Source: Leifsonia soli | GTDB taxonomy: Bacteria; Actinomycetota; Actinomycetes; Actinomycetales; Microbacteriaceae | Assembly: GCF_013408745.1 (NCBI RefSeq) | Contig: NZ_JACCBJ010000001.1 | Span: 3,286,001 to 3,350,000, forward strand | DNA length: 64,000 nt | Direction of reading: 5' to 3' | Made by a program: the position numbers and the translations under genes | Shown: positions 33,770 through 42,240 of the stretch, one piece after another | Position numbering within the stretch: the stretch's first letter is position 1 | How the letters are laid out: every line of letters starts with the position of its first letter | Notes under the pieces: model-generated | What the model was told of the DNA's origin: nothing | Seen by the model: only the letters and a program-made list of their open reading frames with translations | The model's database searches: none

Positions 33770-33782
33770 GCAATTCAATTGC
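33770..33782. promoter_or_regulatory. Candidate OhrR operator
   Basis: The perfect palindrome GCAATTCAATTGC lies 17 bp before the ohrR start codon, in an AT-rich patch. It resembles the AATT-containing OhrR boxes described in other bacteria and would mediate autoregulation. Confidence 0.6.
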
Positions 33783-33859
33783 GCACAACTCAATGCACAT
33801 CGACTTGGCACGACACGCCGTCGGCCGGCGCCCCCGGACGGCGTGTCGCGTCAACCAGG

Positions 33860-34765
33860 TCAGGTGCGGGCGGCGTCGAACGCGAGCAGTGCAGCGCCCG
33901 CGCGGCCGGCGTCTCCGCCGAGGGCGCTGCGGACGACCGGCGGACGCTCCCGCCAGGCCAGTCCGGCGGACATCCGCTCGCCCAGCGGCGCGAACAGCGC
34001 GTCGCCCGCGTGCGAGACTCCGCCGCCGAGCACGATCAGCCCGGGGTCGAGCAGCAGGGTCAGGATGTTGAGCCCCTGCGCGAGCACGTCCAACGCTTCC
34101 GACCACACGCGGTCGGCGAGCGGGTCGTCCCCGAGCCGCTCGACGATGCGGCGGGTGCTGAGCGCCTCCCCGCCTGCCGCCCGGTAGCGCCGGGCGACCC
34201 CGGCGCCGGACATGTAGACCTCGAGGCAGCCCCGCTGGCCGCAGGTGCACGGCTCGCCGCCCGGGATGACCGGGATGTGGCCGAACTCGCCTGCCGCTCC
34301 GGTCGCACCGGTGACGGCACCGCCGGACGAGACGAGCGCGGCGGCGACCCCGGTGCCGATCGGGACGAGGGCGAAGTCGCCGAAGCCGCGGGCGGCGCCG
34401 CTGCTGCGCTCCGCCAGCCCGGCGGCGCGCACGTCGTGTCCGACCGCGACCGGCAGGTGCAGCTCCGAGCGCAGGATGTCGAGGAGGGGCACGTCGCGCC
34501 AGCCGAGGTTGGACGCGTAGTACACCAGGCCGCGCTGCTCGTCGAGCATCCCGGGGGTGGCGACGCCCGCGCCGACGACATCGTGGCCGTCGTCCGCGGC
34601 CGTGCGGCGCAGGTCGCCGAGCAGCTCGACGAGCGCGGCGAGGATGCCGTCGGACGGCGTCGCGAGGGTCGACTCGGTCATGGTCGCGCCGTCTTCACGG
34701 ACGACGGCGCCCTTCATCGCGGTCCCGCCCAGGTCGACGGCCAGGACGACCGGGAGGCCGCTCAT
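33860..34765 (-). CDS. ROK-family sugar kinase
   Basis: A 301-residue ROK kinase with phosphate-1 loop AVDLGGTAMKGAVV, ATP loop PIGTGVAAALVSSG, GEFGHIPV with the catalytic region, and the ROK zinc motif CTCGQRGCLEVY. It phosphorylates a hexose or amino sugar. It has no helix-turn-helix. The start at 34765 overlaps the cutC stop by 4 bp. Last gene of the seven-gene importer operon. Confidence 0.92.
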   Translation of the reverse strand: MSGLPVVLAVDLGGTAMKGAVVREDGATMTESTLATPSDGILAALVELLGDLRRTAADDGHDVVGAGVATPGMLDEQRGLVYYASNLGWRDVPLLDILRSELHLPVAVGHDVRAAGLAERSSGAARGFGDFALVPIGTGVAAALVSSGGAVTGATGAAGEFGHIPVIPGGEPCTCGQRGCLEVYMSGAGVARRYRAAGGEALSTRRIVERLGDDPLADRVWSEALDVLAQGLNILTLLLDPGLIVLGGGVSHAGDALFAPLGERMSAGLAWRERPPVVRSALGGDAGRAGAALLAFDAART

Positions 34766-35517
34766 GCGGACTGCTCGCTGGTCGCCTCGCGGACCGCGTC
34801 GACGACCGCCCGGACCACCTCGCCCGACGTGACATCGCGCTCGCCCGGGTCGTACGCCGTCGGAGCACCGGCCCCGGCGGTCGCCACCGTGTGCGGGGCG
34901 CGCAGGTGGACCTCGCCGACGCCGGTCCGCCGCACGACCTCCACCACGTTGGCCGGCCGGACGCCGCCGCCGGCCAGGATCGTCACGCGGTCGCCGGCGA
35001 GGTCGACGAGCTCCGCGAGCCCGTCCGCGCCGTCGAGCGCCGTGGCAGCTCCAGCGGACGTCAGCACCCGTGCCACACCGAGGTCGGCGAGCTGCAGGAG
35101 GGCTTCCCGCCGGTCGGCGACCTGGTCGAACGCCTTGTGGAAGGTCACCGGTGCATCGCCGCACGCGGCGACCAGGCGCCTGGTCGCATCCACGTTCACC
35201 CGGCCGTCGCTGCGCAGCGCTCCGATCACGAAGCCGACCACGACCCCCGATGGATTCGGCAGCGCACGGATCGAGTGGATGTCGTCCACCATCGCCTGCA
35301 GCTCGTCGTCGTCGTACACGAAGTCGCACGGCCGCTGACGGATGAGCACCTGGATGCCGATCCGCGTCGCCGCGCGGAGCGCCCCGGCGACGGTGCCGAT
35401 GGACGGCGTGATCCCGCCTTCGCCCAGAGCCGCGCACAGTTCGATCCGGTCGGCGCCGGCCTCCTCCGCCACGCGCACGCCGGCGAGGTCGTCGAGGCAG
35501 ATCTCGACGACGGTCAC
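34762..35517 (-). CDS. cutC: CutC-family TIM-barrel protein
   Basis: A 251-residue TIM barrel of the CutC family: VEICLDDLAGVRVAEEAGAD, RIELCAALGEGGITPS, VTFHKAFDQV, VLTSAGAATALDGAD and ILAGGGVRPANV. The name comes from a copper phenotype in E. coli, but the biochemical function is unsettled. A barrel with conserved acidic and His residues could well be an enzyme. The GTG start overlaps the asparaginase stop (GTGA). Placement between an asparaginase and a sugar kinase argues for a catabolic role here. Confidence 0.88.
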   Translation of the reverse strand: MTVVEICLDDLAGVRVAEEAGADRIELCAALGEGGITPSIGTVAGALRAATRIGIQVLIRQRPCDFVYDDDELQAMVDDIHSIRALPNPSGVVVGFVIGALRSDGRVNVDATRRLVAACGDAPVTFHKAFDQVADRREALLQLADLGVARVLTSAGAATALDGADGLAELVDLAGDRVTILAGGGVRPANVVEVVRRTGVGEVHLRAPHTVATAGAGAPTAYDPGERDVTSGEVVRAVVDAVREATSEQSA

Positions 35518-36524
35518 GCGAGGCGCTCCAGCGCGGACGTCAGGTCCGCGCCGAGCTCGATCGCGCCGACCGGCGCGCCGCCGCCGAGGACGGGGAGGTC
35601 CGTCAGGGCGCGCGCGTCCGCGATCGGGGTCCCGAGGGCCTCGAGCACACGGAGCGCGATGAGCGTCGTCGCGCGCGGGCTGCCGTCCACGATCTTCATG
35701 GCGACGGCCGTTCCGTCCGCGGCCGCGACGCCGATCACGCCCTCGGCGCCGCCCTTGGCGAGCGCGCCCGGGACGGTCTCCATGAGCGTCGTGTTCTGGT
35801 GGCCGGAACCGCCGACGTAGTAGGGGTGATCCCGCATCGCGTCCGCGACGGCCCGCTCGGGCGTGCCCGGCGCGGCCTGCACCAGGCGGCCGAACGCGCG
35901 CGCGATCCCGCGGACGCTCGTGCCGAAGAGGGGCGCGCCGCAGCCGTCGATCGCGTCGTGCCCCACCGGCACACCGGTCAGTTCGGCCATCGTGACGCGG
36001 ATGTGCTGCTGGAGCGGGTGCTCCGGGTCGAGGTAGCCGTCGGTCGGCCAACCGTTCGTCGCCGCGGCGAGCAGCATCGCGGCGTGCTTGCCGGAGCAGT
36101 TCATCCGCACGCGCGAGCGCCCATCGCCGTCGCGCAGCATCCGCTCGAAGGTCGCCTCGTCCTCCGGTCGGTCGACCGGGCAGCCGAGCGCCGCGTCGTC
36201 CACGCCGGCGCGGGCCAGCAGCTCCTGGACCAGCCGGACGTGCTCGTCCTCGCCGGTGTGGCTGCCCGCGGCGATGGCCAGCTCCGGGCCGGCGAGCGGA
36301 GCGCCGGCGGTCAGGCAGCCGAGCGCCTGCAGCGGCTTCACCGTGCTCCGGGGCAGCACGACGGCATCCGGGTCGCCCAGCTCGATGAGGGGCCGGCCGG
36401 CCGGGTCGAGGGCCACCAGGCTCCCGAAGTGCCGGCTCTCGATGAGCCCGGAACGCCGGACGACGGCGAGCTCGGCCAGCTCGGCGGAGGCGGTGCGGAC
36501 GGAGACGGTGGGGGCGTCAGACAT
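35514..36524 (-). CDS. L-asparaginase-type amidohydrolase (COG4448 family)
   Basis: A 336-residue protein of the thermolabile asparaginase family (Rhizobium etli type). Signatures are LIESRHFGSLVALD near residue 25, LPRSTVKPLQALGCL, AIAAGSHTGEDEH, MNCSGKHAAML and GCGAPLFGTSVRG. It hydrolyses Asn or an Asn-like amide to the acid and ammonia. It is unrelated in sequence to E. coli AnsA/B. Its start overlaps the upstream permease by 8 bp. Confidence 0.9.
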   Translation of the reverse strand: MSDAPTVSVRTASAELAELAVVRRSGLIESRHFGSLVALDPAGRPLIELGDPDAVVLPRSTVKPLQALGCLTAGAPLAGPELAIAAGSHTGEDEHVRLVQELLARAGVDDAALGCPVDRPEDEATFERMLRDGDGRSRVRMNCSGKHAAMLLAAATNGWPTDGYLDPEHPLQQHIRVTMAELTGVPVGHDAIDGCGAPLFGTSVRGIARAFGRLVQAAPGTPERAVADAMRDHPYYVGGSGHQNTTLMETVPGALAKGGAEGVIGVAAADGTAVAMKIVDGSPRATTLIALRVLEALGTPIADARALTDLPVLGGGAPVGAIELGADLTSALERLA

Positions 36525-37470
36525 GGTCGGCTTTCGAGGAATCGGTGCCGTCGTCGATGTGCTCGACGGCGACGACGGCGGGAAGCGTGGGAAGGACCGG
36601 CGGCGGCGACGAGCGGCGCCGGGATCCGCGCTGCAGCCGCGACGCGAACGCCGAGAGGCTGCCGTTGACGATCAGGTAGATCACCGTCACCGCCACATAG
36701 GTGGGGATGAGGAGGTGCAGATAGGAGGCGAGCACCTGGCCGCGGTACAGCAGCTCGGTGAAGGCGACGATGTAGCCGAGGGAGGTGTCCTTGAGGAGGC
36801 TGACGAACTGCGTCACCAGCGACGGCGTGACATTGCGCACCGCCTGGGGGAGCACGACGTACGTCATCGCCTGCACCGGGCGCATCCCGAGGCTGAGGGC
36901 CGCCTCGCGCTGCCCGCGCGGCAGGCTGAGGATGCCGGCGCGGATGATCTCGGCGAAGACCGCGGCGTTCGCGATGGTGAGCGGAACGACCAGCTTCCAC
37001 AGCGTCGGGAGGTTGACGCCGATCTGCGGAAGCCCGAACAGCATGAGGTAGATGACCAGCAGCACCGGGACGGTGCGGGCGATCTCGATGTAGAGGCCGC
37101 ACACGAAGCGCACCCAGCGCACCTGGCTGACCCGGCCGAGGGCCAGCAGGATGCCGAGCGCAGCACCCAGGACGGCGACGATCGCCGCCGCCTCCAGCGT
37201 CCCGAGCAGTCCGACCAGCAGGTACTGCCAGATGGCCCACTCGGTGAACGGCGCCCACCGCTCCGGGGCGAGCTGGCCGTGCGCGGCGAACTGCCAGAGG
37301 CCCAGGCCGACGATGACGGCGAAGACCGCGACGCTGACGATCGACCCGACGAGGATGTTCCGGCGGCCGCGCGGGCCGGGCACGTCGTAGATGAAGGCGG
37401 CATCGTGGCGGCGCTTCGGACGGCGGGTGCGGGCGGGAGCCGGCCGGTCGGGGATGAGCTGTGCGGTCAT
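36517..37470 (-). CDS. gluD: Amino-acid ABC transporter permease (GluD-like)
   Basis: A 317-residue HisM/GlnP-type permease with a basic ~45-residue cytoplasmic N-terminus and about five membrane spans. The EAA loop is FAEIIRAGILSLPRGQREAA, then LGMRPVQAMTYVVLPQA. It pairs with the next permease. Its start overlaps the stop of that gene by 4 bp. Specificity is probably glutamate/aspartate by analogy with gluABCD order. Confidence 0.92.
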   Translation of the reverse strand: MTAQLIPDRPAPARTRRPKRRHDAAFIYDVPGPRGRRNILVGSIVSVAVFAVIVGLGLWQFAAHGQLAPERWAPFTEWAIWQYLLVGLLGTLEAAAIVAVLGAALGILLALGRVSQVRWVRFVCGLYIEIARTVPVLLVIYLMLFGLPQIGVNLPTLWKLVVPLTIANAAVFAEIIRAGILSLPRGQREAALSLGMRPVQAMTYVVLPQAVRNVTPSLVTQFVSLLKDTSLGYIVAFTELLYRGQVLASYLHLLIPTYVAVTVIYLIVNGSLSAFASRLQRGSRRRSSPPPVLPTLPAVVAVEHIDDGTDSSKADHV

Positions 37471-38111
37471 CGGGCGATCGCCACCTTCCGCTCGACCCAG
37501 CCGGCGGCGAGGCCGATGGCGAGGGCGATGGCCATGTAGAGGAGTCCGGCGCTGGAGAAGATCAGGATGGGCTGGGCCGCGACGAGATTCACCTTGTTGA
37601 CCTCGGCGGTGAGCTCCACGACGCCGACGGCCGCGGCCAGGGCCGTGTTCATGGCGAGCGCGATCATGACGTTGCCGATCGGCTGCACGACGGCCCGCAG
37701 CGCCTGGGGGATCACCACGAAGCGCAGCGACTGCCAGAGGGTGAGGCCCAGCGCCCGGGAGGCTTCGACCTGGCCGACGGGAACGGTGTTGACGCCCGAC
37801 CGCACGGCCTCGGCGACGTAGGCGGCCTCGTAGACGGTGAGCACGATGATCGCGGTCGGCGTCAGGGGCAGCAGGATGCCGGCGTCCGGGAGGGCGAACA
37901 CCGCGAGGAGCAGCAGCGCCAGCAGAGGGACGTTGATGAAGAACTGCACGTACAGGAACGCGGCGGCGCGCAGCACGGGGATGGGGCTGACGCGGGCGAT
38001 CGTGACCAGCACGCCGAGCACGATGGAGCCGACGCCGGCCACCACGGCCATCAGCAGCGTGGTGCCGAGTGCCTGGGCCAGCGGCCCGAGGTTGTCGATC
38101 AGGGGGTTCAT
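37467..38111 (-). CDS. gluC: Amino-acid ABC transporter permease (GluC-like)
   Basis: A 214-residue permease with about five spans and EAA loop VAEAVRSGVNTVPVGQVEAS, then LGLTLWQSLRFVVIPQALR. It is the shorter of the pair. It follows the binding-protein gene after a 97-bp gap containing a strong hairpin. Confidence 0.92.
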   Translation of the reverse strand: MNPLIDNLGPLAQALGTTLLMAVVAGVGSIVLGVLVTIARVSPIPVLRAAAFLYVQFFINVPLLALLLLAVFALPDAGILLPLTPTAIIVLTVYEAAYVAEAVRSGVNTVPVGQVEASRALGLTLWQSLRFVVIPQALRAVVQPIGNVMIALAMNTALAAAVGVVELTAEVNKVNLVAAQPILIFSSAGLLYMAIALAIGLAAGWVERKVAIAR

Positions 38112-38142
38112 CGTTCTCTCGTCGAGTGGTCGGGAGGTGGGG

Positions 38143-38191
38143 GGCCGGATGCGCGCGGGCCTGTGTGGGTGCCTCTCACGCGCATCCGGCC
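38143..38191 (-). terminator. Intra-operon hairpin between binding protein and permeases
   Basis: A 13-bp perfect stem (GGCCGGATGCGCG with CGCGCATCCGGCC) encloses 23 nt, with no T-tail. Such hairpins after binding-protein genes act as partial terminators or 3' stabilisers, raising binding-protein level over permeases. Confidence 0.6.
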
Positions 38192-38208
38192 GGTCTGGTG
38201 CGGTCGGA

Positions 38209-39147
38209 TCAGGAGCCGGGGACCGACCCGATCTCCGGCGGCGTCGGGATGTCCGAGTCGGTCACGGTGCCGAGCGTGGTCTTCCACGCCGTGCCCCACT
38301 GGCCGTCCTTCTGGATGGTCTTCAGCCACTCGTTGACGAACTTCTTGAAGTCGTCGTCGCCGTGCTTCAGCCCGATGCCGTACGGCTCCTTCGTGAAGGG
38401 CTGGCCGACGACCTTGATCTGCTTCTCGCTGGCGGCGTCGCTCGCGAGCAGGGTGTAGTCCTGCACGTACGCGTCGCCGCGGCCCTGGATGAGCGCCTGC
38501 ACGGCGGCCGGGTCGGTGCCGAACGCGGTGACGGTCGCCTTCGGGGCGATCTTCGGCACCTCGGTGACGGCCGGCGTGTTGGCGCCGACGATCACGTTCT
38601 TGCCGTCGAGGTCCTTGTAGCTCTTGATGTCCTTGTTGTCGCTCTTCACGGCGACGGACAGGCCGGACTCGAAGTACGGACCGGCGAAGTCGACCTGCTT
38701 GGCGCGCTCCTCGGTGATCGTGTACGTGTTGAAGACGACGTCGACGGTGTCGTTCTGCAGCATCGCCTCGCGGGTCTCGGAGGCGGGCGGCACGATCTCC
38801 ACGTTCGGCTTGCCGATGATGTAGATCGCGAGCAGCTTCGCCAGCTCGGCGTCGAAGCCGTTGACCTTCTGCGGGTCGGTCGGGTCCTGCTGCGAGAGCA
38901 GCGGAGCGTCGAGCGCCTCGGCGACGATGAGCTTTCCGCGCTTCTTGATCTTCTCCATGGTCGAGCCGGAGAGGATCAGGTCGGCCTTGGCGACGGGGGC
39001 GCCGGCGAGGACGGAGTCCCCGGACGCGGTGGAGCTCGCGTCGCTGCCGGGCACTGCCGTGTTGCCGGAGCAGGCGGTGACGGCCAGCGTCACGGCTGCG
39101 AGCAGGACGCCGGCGACGGCGCTCTTCCTGCGGATGCTGCGGGTCAT
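38209..39147 (-). CDS. gluB: Glutamate/aspartate-type ABC substrate-binding lipoprotein
   Basis: A 312-residue family 3 solute-binding protein. The signal ends in a lipobox (LAVTAC, Cys26), so it is a lipoprotein on the outer face of the membrane. Motifs include IKKRGKLIVAEALDAPLLSQ, NGFDAELAKLLAIY, NTYTITEERAKQVDFAGPYF and DAYVQDYTLL. It would bind an acidic amino acid or a derivative. AAGGGAC precedes the ATG. Confidence 0.92.
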   Translation of the reverse strand: MTRSIRRKSAVAGVLLAAVTLAVTACSGNTAVPGSDASSTASGDSVLAGAPVAKADLILSGSTMEKIKKRGKLIVAEALDAPLLSQQDPTDPQKVNGFDAELAKLLAIYIIGKPNVEIVPPASETREAMLQNDTVDVVFNTYTITEERAKQVDFAGPYFESGLSVAVKSDNKDIKSYKDLDGKNVIVGANTPAVTEVPKIAPKATVTAFGTDPAAVQALIQGRGDAYVQDYTLLASDAASEKQIKVVGQPFTKEPYGIGLKHGDDDFKKFVNEWLKTIQKDGQWGTAWKTTLGTVTDSDIPTPPEIGSVPGS

Positions 39148-39220
39148 GGGATGCGTCCCTTTCTGATTGGACTTCGGTGTGATGTGGAACGGTGGTGCGC
39201 GGCCTCGTGCGGTGCGGGTG

Positions 39221-39973
39221 CTAGTGCGAGAGCACGGAGGCCAGGAACGACTTCGCCCGCTCGGTGGCGGGGGAGTCGAAGAACTGTGCGGGTGGGGCCT
39301 GCTCCACGATCTGGCCGCGGTCCATGAAGACCACGCGGTCGGCGGCGCGGCGGGCGAAGCCCATCTCGTGGGTGACGACGATCATCGTCATGCCCTCCTT
39401 CGCCAGCGAGGTCATCACGTCGAGCACCTCGCCGACCATCTCGGGGTCGAGGGCGCTGGTCGGCTCGTCGAAGAGCATGACCTTCGGCTGCATGGCGAGA
39501 GCGCGGGCGATGGCCGCGCGCTGCTGCTGGCCGCCGGAGAGCTGAGCCGGGTGGCTGTCCGCCTTGTCGGCGATCCCCACCCGGTCGAGCAGCTCCATCG
39601 CCTGGGCGCGTGCGGCGTCCTTGCCGAGTTTGCGCACCTTGAGCGGAGCGAGGGTGACGTTGTCGAGAATCGTCCGGTGGGCGAACAGGTTGAACGACTG
39701 GAACACCATCCCGACCTCGGCGCGGAGCGTGGCGAGCGGGGCTCCCTCTTCCGGCAGCAGTTCGCCGTCGACGCGGATCTCGCCCGAGTCGATGGTCTCC
39801 AGACGGTTGATCGAACGGCACAGCGTCGACTTGCCGGAGCCGGACGGCCCGATCACCACGACCACCTCGCGCTCGGCGACATCGAGGTCGATGTTCTGCA
39901 GCACGTGGAGGTCGCCGAAGTGCTTGTCGACCGCGCGCAGGCTCACCATCGGCCGTGCGTCCGTTGCTGTCAT
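39221..39973 (-). CDS. gluA: Amino-acid ABC transporter ATPase (GluA-like)
   Basis: A 250-residue ATPase with Walker [21 protein letters not shown], signature [17 protein letters not shown], Walker [15 protein letters not shown] and H-loop [11 protein letters not shown]. This is the polar amino-acid class. I use the ATG at 39973 after GAGG; a start five codons upstream is possible. First gene of the operon, facing the ROK repressor across 165 bp. Confidence 0.93.
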   Translation of the reverse strand: MTATDARPMVSLRAVDKHFGDLHVLQNIDLDVAEREVVVVIGPSGSGKSTLCRSINRLETIDSGEIRVDGELLPEEGAPLATLRAEVGMVFQSFNLFAHRTILDNVTLAPLKVRKLGKDAARAQAMELLDRVGIADKADSHPAQLSGGQQQRAAIARALAMQPKVMLFDEPTSALDPEMVGEVLDVMTSLAKEGMTMIVVTHEMGFARRAADRVVFMDRGQIVEQAPPAQFFDSPATERAKSFLASVLSH

Positions 39974-40042
39974 CGGGGGTCCTCGCATCGTCGTCGGGCA
40001 GGTTTCGACGAGCGTACTAAGTATCGGCCGTTTATCGCAATA

Positions 40043-40067
40043 TCGAAATTAGTTAATCCGATTTCGA
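40043..40067. promoter_or_regulatory. Candidate operator in the gluA / ROK-regulator divergent promoter
   Basis: A 7-bp inverted repeat, TCGAAAT and ATTTCGA, 11 bp apart, lies in an AT-rich stretch between two divergent genes. ROK repressors bind AT-rich palindromes of this kind, so it is the likely site for the regulator at 40139. Confidence 0.5.
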
Positions 40068-40138
40068 ACGAAGTCGGTACAGTATCCTCAACGCAAGACG
40101 GCGGGCAGCAGGCCCATCGCCGCAGAGGGGATGCCGCG

Positions 40139-41326
40139 ATGACGAGCACGATCGAGGGGACGCCGGTCCAGGCCGGCCCGGGAACGCCGGGCGGCATCCT
40201 CGACCTGGTCCGCTCCGGCCGGTCCCGCTCGCGCGCCGACCTCGCGCGCAGCACCGGCCTGTCGCCGTCGACGGTGTCGCAGCGCGTCGACGCCCTCATC
40301 GCCGCCGGCTACCTCCGCGAGGCGGGCGCCGGCGTCTCACACGGAGGGCGCCGCCCGCGTGCCCTCGAGGTGGATGCGTCCACCGGCGTCGTCTGCGCCG
40401 CGGACCTCGGCTCCCACCACGCCACGTTCGGGCTCATCGACCTGAGCGGACGTGTGCTCGCCTCCCGCACCGAGCAGATGGACATCTCCATCGGCCCCGC
40501 CGCCGTCCTCCGCTGGATCGCCGACGTCGGCGCCGAGCTCACGGACGCGCACGCCGTTCCCGGCCAGACCCTGCGCGGGTTCGGCATCGGCCTGCCCGGC
40601 CCCGTCGACTCCACCACCGGCCGCATGGTGTCGCCCTCGCGCATGCCCGGCTGGAACGGTGTGGATGTGGCGGCCGAGCTCTCCGCGATCACCGGTCTCC
40701 CCGCCGCCGCGGACAACGACGCCAACCTGATGGCGCTCGGCGAGTACGACACCCTGGGCGGCGACGTCGGCGAGCTCGTCTTCGTCAAGGCGGGGTCGAG
40801 CATCGGCTGCGGCATCGTCGCCTTCGGCGGCATCTACCACGGCCACCACGGCATGGCGGGCGACATCAGCCACGTCACCGTGCCCGGCGCTCCGGCGGTG
40901 CTCTGCTCGTGCGGCCGGATCGGCTGTCTGGATGCGGTGGCCGGCGGCGCCGCGATCGTGCAGGCGCTGCGCTCCTCCGGGGTCGAGATCTCCGACACCC
41001 GCGAGGTGCTGGCACTGGCCCGCGACGCGCATCCGCGGGCGACCCAGGAGCTGCGCGAGGCGGGTCTCCGCACCGGCGGCGTGCTCGCGACCATCATGAA
41101 CTTCTTCAACCCGCAGCGCCTGGTGCTCGGCGGCATCCTCGGCGAGGCCGAGGCGTTCGTCGCCGGGGTCCGCTCCGCGATCTACTCCGACTGCCTCCCG
41201 ATGATCACGGACCAGCTCGACATGGCGGTGAGCGCGGCCAAAGAGCAGGCGGGCATCCGGGGCGCGGGGCGCCTGATCCTGGACTCCGTGTTCGACCCGG
41301 CGCGCGTCGACCTCGTCGTGCGATGA
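40139..41326 (+). CDS. ROK-family transcriptional repressor (NagC/XylR type)
   Basis: A 395-residue regulator with N-terminal winged helix (SRADLARSTGLSPSTVSQRV, about 30-50) and a ROK domain (VVCAADLGSHHATFGLIDLS onward) with zinc motif CSCGRIGCLDAV. It binds a sugar or sugar phosphate and leaves DNA. It is divergent from the gluA operon, which ends in a ROK kinase, so the signal is probably that kinase's substrate or product. Its stop overlaps the next start (ATGA). Confidence 0.92.
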   Translation: MTSTIEGTPVQAGPGTPGGILDLVRSGRSRSRADLARSTGLSPSTVSQRVDALIAAGYLREAGAGVSHGGRRPRALEVDASTGVVCAADLGSHHATFGLIDLSGRVLASRTEQMDISIGPAAVLRWIADVGAELTDAHAVPGQTLRGFGIGLPGPVDSTTGRMVSPSRMPGWNGVDVAAELSAITGLPAAADNDANLMALGEYDTLGGDVGELVFVKAGSSIGCGIVAFGGIYHGHHGMAGDISHVTVPGAPAVLCSCGRIGCLDAVAGGAAIVQALRSSGVEISDTREVLALARDAHPRATQELREAGLRTGGVLATIMNFFNPQRLVLGGILGEAEAFVAGVRSAIYSDCLPMITDQLDMAVSAAKEQAGIRGAGRLILDSVFDPARVDLVVR

Positions 41327-42231
41327 CCGAGGCCGTCGCCGTCGTCGGCACCGGCCGGATGGGCCGGGCGCACGCGGCGGCATGGGCGGCCAACGGCGTC
41401 CCGGTGCGGTGGGCGGTCTCCCCGCGTCGGCGGGCCGAACTTCCCGATGCGCCGGACGCCCGCTGGGCCACCCGGCTGGACGAGGCGCTCGACGACCCCG
41501 CCGTCACCATCGTCTCGGTCTGCACCCCGACCCCGTCGCACGCCGACCTGGCGATCCGGGCACTGGACGCAGGGCGTCACGTGCTGCTGGAGAAGCCCAT
41601 CGCGCTGACCCTCGAAGACGCCGAGCGTGTGGAGGCGGCCGCCGCGCGATCCACCGGGACGGTCATGGTGGCGCACGTCGTGCGGTTCTTCCCCGGCTAC
41701 GCGGCGCTCGCGGAGCGCGTCGCGGCCGGGTCCGTCGGCCGTCCGCGGGTGGTGCGCGCGTCGCGGATCTCGTCGGCCCCGGTCGGGTACGACTGGCTGG
41801 AGGACGATTCCCGGTCCGGCGGGATGCTCGTCGACTTCGCCATCCACGATTTCGATCAGGCAGCCGCATACCTGGGGCGTGCCGTCGCCGTGACCAGCGT
41901 CGCTCTTGCCGGCACGGGCTTCGGCGTCCCCGCCGCGACGACGATCGAGTACGAGGGCGGAGGGGTCGCGCAGGTGCTCAGCGCGTCCGACCTCCCCGAG
42001 GGCCAGCCCTTCCGCACGGCGTTCGAGGTGGTCGGCGACGCGGGGGTGGATGCGGCGGAGCCGGACGCCGGCGACGCATTCGCCGCGCAGACCCGCTACT
42101 TCCTCGACTGCGTGACCGCGGGCGCGCCGACCACCCGGGCGCCCGTCTCCTCGGCGGTCGAAGCGCTCCGCGTGGCCCTGGCCGCCCGCGAGTCCGCGGT
42201 CACGGGCCGACGCATCCCGCTGCCCGGGTAG
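41323..42231 (+). CDS. Gfo/Idh/MocA-family oxidoreductase
   Basis: A 302-residue NAD(P)-dependent sugar or inositol dehydrogenase type. Rossmann motif VAVVGTGRMGRAHAAAW at the start, VCTPTPSHADLAIRAL, the family EKP motif HVLLEKPIAL and MLVDFAIHDFDQAAAYLG containing the usual catalytic His-region. It is coupled to the ROK repressor by a 4-bp overlap. The substrate is likely a sugar derivative handled by this regulon. Confidence 0.9.
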   Translation: MTEAVAVVGTGRMGRAHAAAWAANGVPVRWAVSPRRRAELPDAPDARWATRLDEALDDPAVTIVSVCTPTPSHADLAIRALDAGRHVLLEKPIALTLEDAERVEAAAARSTGTVMVAHVVRFFPGYAALAERVAAGSVGRPRVVRASRISSAPVGYDWLEDDSRSGGMLVDFAIHDFDQAAAYLGRAVAVTSVALAGTGFGVPAATTIEYEGGGVAQVLSASDLPEGQPFRTAFEVVGDAGVDAAEPDAGDAFAAQTRYFLDCVTAGAPTTRAPVSSAVEALRVALAARESAVTGRRIPLPG

Positions 42232-42240
42232 GGTGGGCGC

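Noticed and set aside
40021..40085. Riboswitch in the gluA/ROK intergenic region
   Set aside because: The AT-rich stretch shows a simple operator-type palindrome and no structured RNA elements; a repressor site is the simpler explanation.
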